Positions 7,479 through 13,143 of a stretch of DNA of 13,143 nucleotides are shown piece by piece (the first letter of the stretch is position 1; each line of letters starts with the position of its first letter). A program made the translations under genes and the position numbers. The notes beneath the pieces were generated by a model. That model was given only the letters and a program-made list of their open reading frames with translations. It was not told the origin of the DNA and made no database searches. The stretch comes from Calditrichota bacterium (lineage in GTDB: Bacteria; Calditrichota; Calditrichia; Calditrichales; Calditrichaceae): assembly GCA_024278715.1 (NCBI GenBank), contig JAJRSN010000359.1, positions 1 through 13,143 on the forward strand. The letters are read 5' to 3'.

Positions 7479-7497
7479 CCCTTCGACAAGCTCAGGG
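7479..7497. repeat. REP-like element CCCTTCGACAAGCTCAGGG
   Basis: This 19-base imperfect palindrome has CCCT/AGGG arms. From memory, close variants of this word are widespread as intergenic repeats in many environmental bacteria. Here it is a single copy inside the short-repeat zone. A wider pairing, GCTCC at 7462-7466 with GGAGC at 7496-7500, could enclose it. Confidence 0.65.
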
Positions 7498-7502
7498 AGC
7501 GG

Positions 7503-7570
7503 AATAACCAGAACGACCAGTAACCAGTAACAAGTGATTGAAGAAGCCGCTTAACGCTTAACGAATAACC
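7503..7570. repeat. third, partial copy of the short-repeat module
   Basis: GTAACCA, GTAACAA and GTGATTG units (7520-7540) are followed by GAAGCCG and two and a third copies of the heptamer CGCTTAA (7548-7563), then GAATAACC. The GAAGCCGCTTA start is shared with the module beginning at 7307. The remaining bases to 7631 show nothing I can name. Confidence 0.7.
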
Positions 7571-7631
7571 AATTTAACGACAACGGATTAAATATCGATA
7601 ACGCATTACAATGAATAGAGAATCCGTTTGT

Positions 7632-8567
7632 TTAATGGTGCGTTCCGCCTTCATACGCCTTTTCTCCGGCTTTAACGGCTACAGGCAGCCGGTTTTGAGG
7701 CGGCGGCAAAGGACAGGTGGCATATTCGGTAAACGCGCACGGCGGATTATACGCCTTGTTAAAATCGATGAAAGTTTCGCCGTTTTCGTCCGGCGGATCG
7801 ACCACCAAAAAGCGTCCCGTAACGTAAGTCTCTTCACCGTTAGTCTTATCGCCGAAAATAACAAACAACGGATCTTTGGGACTATCGGCAAGAACATCCA
7901 AACGAAAGGTTTTACCGTTTAATTCAAATACCAGAGCTCCGGGGCAGGTGGACGACGTTGTGGTGCCCAATACCGTTGGGATGGGTATGTTCTTCGGCGG
8001 CTGATACGGTTCAAATTTGGCTTTGATCCGCCACTTTAAATCCACGGGAAAGCGCTTAATACCCTTAAAATCCTTAATCGCAGGATTATTCTTATCCTTC
8101 AATCGAATCCCGTAACGACCGTCGCGTTCAATTACATACCACATCAGAGAACCCATGCTCATTACCGTCGGTTTTCCGCTTACATCCGATTTTAAAACCA
8201 TTTCCCGTATCGGCTTGCCGTCAACAAGCACTTGCACCCCTTCTTTAACACGAACTTTAACCGTACTGTCATTCAAATAAAACCAGCCAATGGTAATTGG
8301 TTTTTCTTTATCAGAAAATTGAATGTCATTTCCCTGTCCGAATCCAAAACTATTTTCGCCGGACTTTAACCAGAATAATCCTGCAAGACTAAGCCAACTG
8401 TCTTCCGCGGTAAGTCTGGCAATTCTTTTTTTGTGCCATTCGTCGATCTGCCTTTTGTATTCGGTTTTGTTTAGCGCGCTGCTTTTTTGATTTTTACATG
8501 CCACAATACTCATGGCAACAACTGAAAAAATCACCAACAAAATCACCTTTGTTCTTTGCAGTTTCAT
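7632..8567 (-). CDS. DUF1684 family lipoprotein
   Basis: This is a predicted outer-envelope lipoprotein of 311 residues with unknown function. I place the start at the ATG at 8567 because AGGAG lies 8-9 bases upstream. A TTG seven codons earlier keeps the frame but overlaps that ribosome site. The N-terminus is a lipoprotein signal: positive start, hydrophobic stretch, and lipobox IVAC with Cys24. The mature protein carries DUF1684 hallmarks: SLAGLFWLKSGENSFG (60-75), TSSTCPGALV (204-213), GRFLVVDPP (251-259), FNKAYNPPCAFTEYATCP (269-286) and PLPPPQNRLPV to the end. The family is known as conserved but uncharacterised, common in Bacteroidetes and actinobacteria. The three cysteines in the conserved half could form a disulfide or a metal site. 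It is a single-gene unit, divergent from the plus-strand block on its right. Confidence 0.9.
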   Translation of the reverse strand: MKLQRTKVILLVIFSVVAMSIVACKNQKSSALNKTEYKRQIDEWHKKRIARLTAEDSWLSLAGLFWLKSGENSFGFGQGNDIQFSDKEKPITIGWFYLNDSTVKVRVKEGVQVLVDGKPIREMVLKSDVSGKPTVMSMGSLMWYVIERDGRYGIRLKDKNNPAIKDFKGIKRFPVDLKWRIKAKFEPYQPPKNIPIPTVLGTTTSSTCPGALVFELNGKTFRLDVLADSPKDPLFVIFGDKTNGEETYVTGRFLVVDPPDENGETFIDFNKAYNPPCAFTEYATCPLPPPQNRLPVAVKAGEKAYEGGTHH

Positions 8568-8605
8568 GAACCACTCTCCTTCAATCAATAGTGAAATTCG
8601 CTTTC

Positions 8606-8632
8606 AAAATATAAAAGTTACAACAATGTCAA
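8606..8632 (-). promoter_or_regulatory. candidate promoter of the DUF1684 gene
   Basis: On the minus strand a perfect TTGACA (8632-8627) is followed by TATATTTT (8613-8606). The spacer is 13 bases to TATATT or 15 to TATTTT, shorter than ideal. An alternative -35, TTGTTT four bases earlier, gives 17 bases to TATATT. It lies about 40-65 bp before the chosen start codon. Confidence 0.4.
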
Positions 8633-8650
8633 ACAATACCCCTAAGCCGT

Positions 8651-8694
8651 TAAAGCGATTTTTTGCGAATCGCTTTGAAATCGTTGTTTCGAAG
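8651..8694. other. two overlapping hairpins in the DUF1684 upstream spacer
   Basis: A perfect nine-pair stem, AAAGCGATT (8652-8660) with AATCGCTTT (8668-8676), encloses a seven-base loop. A second stem, CTTTGAAA (8673-8680) with TTTCGAAG (8687-8694), has one mismatch and shares bases with the first, so only one can form at a time. There is no T run after either. Function unknown. Confidence 0.5.
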
Positions 8695-8863
8695 GGCGGG
8701 ACGTTAGTCGATGGGTAAGGCAATTAATTGAACGCATCGAAAGAAAAAATAAGATTGAATTTTTTTGCGCAAAATGACAAAAACATTGTTGTTCGGAAAA
8801 TTTTCCACAGCCGTTCAAGGCTAAAACAACAATTGCCTTTGTTCCTACCCCACGGCAGTACAG

Positions 8864-8892
8864 TTGCAAATATTTGTTTAGCATGGTAGATT
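8864..8892 (+). promoter_or_regulatory. weak candidate promoter for the gene at 9038
   Basis: TTGCAA (8864-8869) and TAGATT (8887-8892) are spaced by 17 bases. Each matches four of six consensus bases. The rest of 8695-9037 holds no gene that I can support, apart from an open in-frame stretch from 8882. Confidence 0.25.
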
Positions 8893-9023
8893 AGAACAAT
8901 GCATTACTTGCCTCGGGAAATCGCGCAATGATCCCGAGCGGATTAAACGAATCGGACGACGCGCTTCGTTTGCAAAAAAGTTGCTGCCGAACAAAAAGAG
9001 AGCAAAACCGGAAAGTCAAAAAA

Positions 9024-9041
9024 ATGATTTTATTCAAATGA
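9024..9041 (+). CDS. possible leader mini-gene MILFK
   Basis: This ATG has the best ribosome site in the area, GGAAAG at 9010-9015, eight bases upstream. It encodes five residues and stops in TGA, overlapping the ATG of the next gene in an ATGA junction (9038-9041). It could feed ribosomes to the downstream start. Short length means it may be chance. Confidence 0.3.
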   Translation: MILFK

Positions 9042-9547
9042 AGTTTTTAAAAATAGTTTTTCTTTTAATTTCCGTATTTATTATCGGGTTTTTAATCCTG
9101 ATTTTCACTTCGGAATCCGAGACAACCATAACCCGCGAATTTGCCACGGATACTCCGCTGCCCGTGGCTTTACGACAAATTGCGCTTTCTCAGACAAATC
9201 AAATTCTGTCCGCCGATAAAAAGCAAGATACCATCGAAGTTACTCTAAATTACTTCCCGCACTCTTCCGCCGTTAAGGTCAAACATTTGATGATCATCGA
9301 CTATGTGAATTACCAAATCACCCTTCAACCGATTAAAAAAGACAATTCTATAAAACTTTTTAAATCAATTTCTCACTCAATTGTGCTTAATAAATTAGCC
9401 GACGGTTCCACAAATATTCGATGGCAAATGCACTACAATATCACAGGTCTCACTCCGCGGGTTCTCAACCGTTTTATATGGAAGCCAGAGCTGGAGCGGT
9501 TTCTTGATCAGGAAATAATTCGAATCAAGAAACATCTGACTCTGTAA
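9038..9547 (+). CDS. membrane-anchored protein, possibly SRPBCC-like
   Basis: This is a 169-residue protein with one N-terminal hydrophobic segment (about 4-24, MKFLKIVFLLISVFIIGFLI), which could be a signal anchor. The remainder starts with a strand-like TTITREFATDTPLPVALRQI and ends in an amphipathic helix (WKPELERFLDQEIIRIKKHL). A central IRWQMHYNITG strand precedes that helix. This order resembles SRPBCC/START-type lipid-binding folds, but I saw no diagnostic motif, so function is unknown. The ATG at 9038 has no ribosome site of its own. A TTG at 8981 would add 19 residues but also lacks one. The frame stays open back to 8882. It is 95 bp upstream of tetR on the same strand, with a strong promoter between them, so they are probably separate units. 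Confidence 0.7.
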   Translation: MKFLKIVFLLISVFIIGFLILIFTSESETTITREFATDTPLPVALRQIALSQTNQILSADKKQDTIEVTLNYFPHSSAVKVKHLMIIDYVNYQITLQPIKKDNSIKLFKSISHSIVLNKLADGSTNIRWQMHYNITGLTPRVLNRFIWKPELERFLDQEIIRIKKHLTL

Positions 9548-9575
9548 ATTCCCAAAGAATCTTTAAAAAGAAAAT

Positions 9576-9604
9576 TTGACAAACGGAAATTGGATTTTTA
9601 TATT
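9576..9604 (+). promoter_or_regulatory. strong sigma70-type promoter of the tetR operon
   Basis: A perfect -35 box TTGACA (9576-9581), a 17-base spacer and TATATT (9599-9604), five of six matches to the -10 consensus. Transcription should start about 9611, within the adjacent operator. Confidence 0.65.
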
Positions 9605-9624
9605 GTGAGTGAACATTCGCACAC
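9605..9624. promoter_or_regulatory. probable TetR operator O1
   Basis: The imperfect palindrome GTGAGTGAACATTCGCACAC directly follows the -10 box, with seven of ten pairs matched. Its first 14 bases are repeated exactly at 10242-10255, before the exporter gene. A protein bound here would block RNA polymerase, which suggests autorepression by the downstream TetR protein. Confidence 0.65.
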
Positions 9625-9642
9625 ATAACAAGGGATATGAGA

Positions 9643-10224
9643 ATGAATTACAGCGAACGACAAATTCAAATTATTAACACAGCCATTAGCTTAATAGCGG
9701 AAAAAGGCATTCAGGAATTGACCATCAAAAATATTTCGAAAAAAATAGGAATTGTCGAATCCGCAATCTACCGGCATTTTACGAGCAAACAGGACATTCT
9801 GCTGGGCATTCTGACTTTGTTTAAAGAAAACAAAGATCAGATTTTACAAAGCATACAGGGCACCGCCTCCGCCGCTTCGGAACAATTAAAAGCTTTTTTT
9901 ACCAAACGATTCGAACAATTTTCAAACAATCCGGCGTTTGCTTCGGTAATTTTTTCCGAAGATTTTTTCCGTAACGATAAGCGTCTGTCCGAAATGGTTT
10001 ACCAAATTATGCAGGAGACTCAGCAGTTGATTATCGAAATTATCAAAGCAGGGCAACAACAGCAGGAATTACGTGACGATGTACCCGCGGATCAACTGGC
10101 GGTTATCCTGACCGGTACACTGCGTCTTGTCGTAACCCGCTGGCGCCTTTCCGAATTTTCATTCGATTTGCAAAGCGAAGGGCAAAAGCTCTGGCAGACA
10201 ATTGAGACATTAATCAAAAAGTAA
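9643..10224 (+). CDS. TetR/AcrR-family transcriptional repressor
   Basis: This ligand-responsive DNA-binding protein of 193 residues has typical TetR family length. The N-terminal helix-turn-helix domain covers about residues 4-50, with AISLIAEKGIQELTIKNISK leading into the recognition segment IVESAIYRHFTSKQDIL. The all-helical C-terminal ligand and dimer domain is rich in Gln and Phe (NPAFASVIFSEDFFRND). I choose the ATG at 9643, because AGGGA (9631-9635) is 7 bases away. The ATG two codons earlier (9637) is only one base from that site. It lies between two near-identical palindromes and upstream of the exporter on the same strand, so it most likely represses itself and the exporter operon. 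The effector is unknown. The operators resemble FadR-type boxes, which hints at a fatty acid or acyl-CoA ligand, as inference. Confidence 0.9.
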   Translation: MNYSERQIQIINTAISLIAEKGIQELTIKNISKKIGIVESAIYRHFTSKQDILLGILTLFKENKDQILQSIQGTASAASEQLKAFFTKRFEQFSNNPAFASVIFSEDFFRNDKRLSEMVYQIMQETQQLIIEIIKAGQQQQELRDDVPADQLAVILTGTLRLVVTRWRLSEFSFDLQSEGQKLWQTIETLIKK

Positions 10225-10241
10225 ATTTTTTTACCCGGCAA

Positions 10242-10258
10242 GTGAGTGAACATTCACT
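10242..10258. promoter_or_regulatory. probable TetR operator O2, before the exporter gene
   Basis: It contains AGTGAACATTCACT (10245-10258), a palindrome perfect in its six-base arms around a CA centre. It shares 14 bases with O1 and lies 36 bp before the exporter ATG. I could not find a clear promoter here, so it may act as an auxiliary site or roadblock. Confidence 0.65.
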
Positions 10259-10294
10259 TTATTTGCTGAACAACCCGATTTTAAGGAGAATGGG

Positions 10295-12610
10295 ATGGAA
10301 AAACTTTTAGAACGGTTACTAAAGTATCCGAAACTGATATTAGCGGCAATCCTGCTTATCTCGTTAGCGTTTATGTTCGCCATGAGTAAAAACACGCGCA
10401 TGGAGACCAATCTGGATAAGTACATGCCAGAGCAGCATCCGGCTTTTGTTTACAGCAATCAGGCTGAAAAATGGTTCGATATTAAAGACGGTATCATCAT
10501 TGCTTTGGAAAACAAGGATGGCATATACAACTACAGTACGCTGAAAAAGGTAAAAGACCTGACAAAAAAATTACAGAAAATGAAAGAGATCGAAAAAAAT
10601 GATGTAACCTCGTTGTACACCGCGGATAATATCATCGGCACCGAAGACGGCATGGACGTAAAAGCGTTTTATAAGCGCGTGCCCAAAAATCCGGCTAAAT
10701 TAGCGGAATTGCGCGAAAAGGTGCGCAACAACGAGATGGTCTTCGGACGGCTTGTTTCCGCCGACGAAACAGTTGCCGTCATTATTGCAGCCATCGATGA
10801 CGATGTGTTTTCGCAGGAATTTTACCAACGCATTTTGGATATTGCCAAAGAATACGAAAATCCTGAAAAGGTTTACGTTGCCGGACGACCCATTGTGGAA
10901 GGCACTTTGGCATATTTGGGTCCACAGGATATGAAACGTATGGTGCCTGTTGTGGTGCTGGTTATTTTGTTTGTGCTTTATCTGGTATTGCGCAATTTTA
11001 AAAGCGTTTTCTTTACTCTTTTGGTAGTGTTGTTCAGTACTATTTGGGCGTTTGGCTTAATGGCGGCGGTAAATATTCCCATTTACTCCGTGTCCACCAT
11101 GATTCCGGTGATGCTGATTGCCATCGGCGTGGCGGACGGCATCCATTTGTACAGCCATTTGTACCTGTTTTTAAAGGAAAATCCCAAAGCCACCCGGCAT
11201 GAGGCGGTGAAGGATATGCTGCACGGAATGTGGCGTCCGGTGGTTATGACGTCGATAACCACGGCTGTGGGATTTATTTCCCTGTTAACGTCCCAGGTTT
11301 ATCCCATTAAGTATTTTGGCGTTTTCACGGCTTTCGGTGTGATGATGGCTATGTTATTTTCTTTGCTCCTAATCCCGTCTGCTATTCTAACGTTTGGTTT
11401 GCCGAAACCCAAAAAGAAAATTAAAACCGATCAGGACGACGCAACCGACCATATTGCCTATCGCTTTGCCGAAGGCGTGGTCAAACATAGAAATCTTGTT
11501 TACGGTCTTACTATTTTCATCGTTGCTGTTTCAGTTTGGGGAATGACAAAAATCTGGATTAATTCCAGCTTTCTGGAAAAATTCGAACAAGACAGCGAGA
11601 TCGTCCTCACCGATAAATTCATCAACGAGCACTTTGGCGGCACCAGCACCTTGAACGTGATTTTGGAAGGTAAAGACAAAGACACCTTTAAAGAACCGGA
11701 AGTGCTAAAACTAATCGATAAAATGCAGGATGATGTAGTCGGTCATCTGCCGGTGGTTGGAAATTCCTTTTCTCTGGCGGATTATTTAAGGCGCATGAAC
11801 AAGGTTATGCATGCCGACAGCGCCAAATACGACGCCATTCCCGACAATCAGGATTTGATTGCCCAATACCTGCTGTTGTACGAGATGTCCGGAGATCCGG
11901 AAAATCTGTGGAAGGTGGTCACCGAAGACTACAAAAAGGCAAACATCACTTATCAGTTGAAAAGCGATAATTCCAAAGCGCTGAGAAGCGCCCTTTCCGT
12001 CATCGAAAAATACAAAGACGATTTCAATAAGCATGGCGTGGTAGTGAACTACGCCGGTTCCGGTTACAAGGCGCTGGTGTTTACTGACCTGATTCTCGAA
12101 GGTCAGATTACCAGTCTGATTATGTCTCTGTTCATCATAATCATTTTATTGTCGCTAATGTTCAAAAAATTTTCCATAGGACTAATCGGGTCTGTGCCCA
12201 TTATCATTACGGCTTTAATCGGTTTTGGCGTGATGGGGCTTCTGAACATTCCGCTGAGCACCACTACGGCGTTGATCTCCAGTATTGCCATTGGTATAGG
12301 TATCGATTATGCGGTCCATTTTATCGAGCGCTATAAAATTTATGCCGCCCAAACCGGGAATAAGCTTCGTACTGTGCAACTGACCATGCACCACTCGGGG
12401 CGGGCGATTATTTTTAACGCTATCGTGGTCATTGCCGGATTTTTAGTGCTGCTGTTCTCCGTGTTTCCTCCAAACCGCATCTTAGGCGCGCTGGTATCAC
12501 TTAACATGTTCACCAGTTTTCTGGGCACGGTGACAGTTATGTTTCTAATCTTATACAGTTCCGATAATTATTTTAAAAAGAAAAACAATACATTAAAGGA
12601 GAAGAAATGA
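10295..12610 (+). CDS. RND-superfamily (MMPL-type) exporter
   Basis: This is a 771-residue inner-membrane protein of the RND/MMPL class, probably using proton flow to move a hydrophobic substrate. It has the twofold RND layout: TM1 at about 12-30, a periplasmic loop (about 31-213), a bundle of five helices (about 214-370), a short cytoplasmic link, TM7 (about 401-419), a second periplasmic loop (about 420-600), and a final five-helix bundle (about 603-757). Each half has an in-membrane Asp: Asp281 in GVADGIHLYSH and Asp671 in GIGIDYAVHFIERY. These are typical of proton relay positions in MMPL and HpnN-like proteins. A clear AGGAG is 6 bases before the ATG. Its end overlaps the cupin start by ATGA. 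A TetR operator precedes it. Substrate is unknown. The LolA-like gene downstream suggests lipid or lipoprotein traffic. Confidence 0.92.
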   Translation: MEKLLERLLKYPKLILAAILLISLAFMFAMSKNTRMETNLDKYMPEQHPAFVYSNQAEKWFDIKDGIIIALENKDGIYNYSTLKKVKDLTKKLQKMKEIEKNDVTSLYTADNIIGTEDGMDVKAFYKRVPKNPAKLAELREKVRNNEMVFGRLVSADETVAVIIAAIDDDVFSQEFYQRILDIAKEYENPEKVYVAGRPIVEGTLAYLGPQDMKRMVPVVVLVILFVLYLVLRNFKSVFFTLLVVLFSTIWAFGLMAAVNIPIYSVSTMIPVMLIAIGVADGIHLYSHLYLFLKENPKATRHEAVKDMLHGMWRPVVMTSITTAVGFISLLTSQVYPIKYFGVFTAFGVMMAMLFSLLLIPSAILTFGLPKPKKKIKTDQDDATDHIAYRFAEGVVKHRNLVYGLTIFIVAVSVWGMTKIWINSSFLEKFEQDSEIVLTDKFINEHFGGTSTLNVILEGKDKDTFKEPEVLKLIDKMQDDVVGHLPVVGNSFSLADYLRRMNKVMHADSAKYDAIPDNQDLIAQYLLLYEMSGDPENLWKVVTEDYKKANITYQLKSDNSKALRSALSVIEKYKDDFNKHGVVVNYAGSGYKALVFTDLILEGQITSLIMSLFIIIILLSLMFKKFSIGLIGSVPIIITALIGFGVMGLLNIPLSTTTALISSIAIGIGIDYAVHFIERYKIYAAQTGNKLRTVQLTMHHSGRAIIFNAIVVIAGFLVLLFSVFPPNRILGALVSLNMFTSFLGTVTVMFLILYSSDNYFKKKNNTLKEKK

Positions 12611-12951
12611 ATTTAATTCACATCAGTCAGGCAAGCCGGATGAAAAATCCGCACAACGTGGACGCACGTCCTCTGTACGATACAAAGCACGCTCAGGTTA
12701 TCCACTTAACGCTGCAACCCGGCGAAAGCCTTAAAAGACACATTACGCCCGTGGATGCAATCTTTTATGTGCTGGAAGGAACGGGCGTTGTCGAGGTAGG
12801 AGACGAGAAAAAAGAAGTAAGCGCTGACACATTGATCGACAGTCCGAAAGATATTCCGCACTGCTGGTACAATGAAAGCGAGGCGGTTTTAAGGATACTG
12901 GTGATTAAAGCGCCGAAGCCGACAAAACCGACCAAGGTGCTACAAAAATAG
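12607..12951 (+). CDS. small single-domain cupin protein
   Basis: This is a 114-residue beta-barrel protein of the cupin_2 type, without signal peptide, probably cytoplasmic. Motif 1 reads PGESLKRHITPVDAIFYVLEG (38-58), split here as PGESLKRH then ITPVDAIFYVLEG. Motif 2 includes DIPHCWYNE (82-90). Of the usual metal ligands, His45 and His85 remain, while the second His of HxH is Thr47 and the usual Glu is missing. Asp50 could substitute. The protein may therefore bind metal differently or act as a non-catalytic ligand sensor. It starts inside the exporter stop codon (ATGA overlap), with AAAGGAG 5 bases upstream, so the two are translationally coupled. The C-terminal KAPKPTKPTKVLQK tail is basic. 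Its exact role in the exporter operon is not known. Confidence 0.85.
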   Translation: MNLIHISQASRMKNPHNVDARPLYDTKHAQVIHLTLQPGESLKRHITPVDAIFYVLEGTGVVEVGDEKKEVSADTLIDSPKDIPHCWYNESEAVLRILVIKAPKPTKPTKVLQK

Positions 12952-13037
12952 TAATCAAGCAGGATAACAGAGAATAAGAAGAAAAAAATAAGCTCCTGAA
13001 AATTCGGTTATCCGATCAAAAAAAACGGAGGTGTACG

Positions 13038-13143
13038 ATGAAGTACAAAGTAAGTATGTTCTTAATTCTAACAACGGCGTTTGCCTTTAACGCATTTGCA
13101 CAGGAAAAACTCACCGGACTGCAAATCATGGAAAAAGTTTACA
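13038..13143 (+). CDS. 5' end of an exported protein, probably LolA-like (cut by window edge)
   Basis: Only 35 codons are present. A GGAGG ribosome site (13027-13031) lies 6 bases before the ATG. The N-terminus is a Sec signal peptide: MKYK start, hydrophobic MFLILTTAFAFNAFA, and a likely signal peptidase I site after Ala21 (AFA-QE). There is no lipobox, so the product should be periplasmic or outer membrane. The mature start LTGLQIMEKVY resembles the first helix of outer-membrane lipoprotein-sorting proteins (COG2834), which often sit beside RND exporters of this kind. That assignment rests mainly on gene context. It follows the cupin gene after 86 bp on the same strand and is probably in the same operon. 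Confidence 0.6.
   Translation, partial: MKYKVSMFLILTTAFAFNAFAQEKLTGLQIMEKVY

Noticed and set aside
7108..7563. CRISPR array
   Set aside because: The units are only 7-8 bases, directly adjacent and degenerate. There are no spacers of 25-40 bases and no cas genes.
8642..8884. An 80-codon minus-strand frame before the DUF1684 gene
   Set aside because: Cys-rich and without motif or good ribosome site. It crosses the hairpins and the putative decayed frame on the other strand, so probably chance.
12962..13013. Inverted repeat GGATAAC/GTTATCC between the cupin and the LolA-like gene
   Set aside because: Seven pairs with a 38-base loop is weak, and it is followed by A rather than T on the plus strand, so it is not a terminator. 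Chance is likely.

Overview
The window looks like chromosomal DNA of a Gram-negative bacterium. It encodes a lipoprotein with a lipobox, an RND-type exporter and the start of an exported LolA-like protein. AT-rich spacers, a fused alpha/beta 2-oxo acid dehydrogenase E1 and Shine-Dalgarno sequences before most genes suggest a member of the FCB group. Calditrichota is my best guess, from general resemblance only, so lineage confidence is low to moderate. I see no phage, insertion sequence, CRISPR array or toxin-antitoxin genes.

Left block (1-6705, all minus strand). Reading in the direction of transcription: a 63-residue four-cysteine protein, the fused E1, the lipoyl-bearing E2 acyltransferase, a thioredoxin-fold [2Fe-2S] ferredoxin, a GcvT/YgfZ-type folate-binding protein, a DUF2203 protein, a DusB-type tRNA-dihydrouridine synthase, and the 5' part of a tRNA with anticodon UGA cut by the window edge. 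Spacing is tight from the 63-residue gene to DUF2203, with one 8-bp overlap, so this is probably one operon. dusB follows after a 93-bp gap and may be separate. The core is an oxidative decarboxylation complex, probably for branched-chain 2-oxo acids. The neighbouring Fe-S and folate-type proteins hint at a link to lipoylation or Fe-S maintenance. No E3 or lipoate attachment enzyme lies in the window.

Middle (6706-7631). This gene-free stretch has unusual structure: tandem heptamers and octamers built into a larger composite module, plus one copy of a short REP-like sequence. Next is a minus-strand DUF1684 lipoprotein (7632-8567) with its own probable promoter, then another 470-bp spacer with hairpins.

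Right block (9038-13143, plus strand). A small membrane-anchored protein of uncertain SRPBCC-like fold comes first. It is followed by a TetR regulator, an RND/MMPL exporter, a small cupin and the first 35 codons of a probable LolA-like periplasmic protein. A strong promoter before tetR is followed directly by a palindrome, and a near-identical palindrome lies 36 bp before the exporter gene. TetR therefore probably represses both itself and the exporter operon. The exporter, cupin and LolA-like genes look co-transcribed and may move or sort a lipid or other hydrophobic molecule between inner membrane, periplasm and outer membrane.
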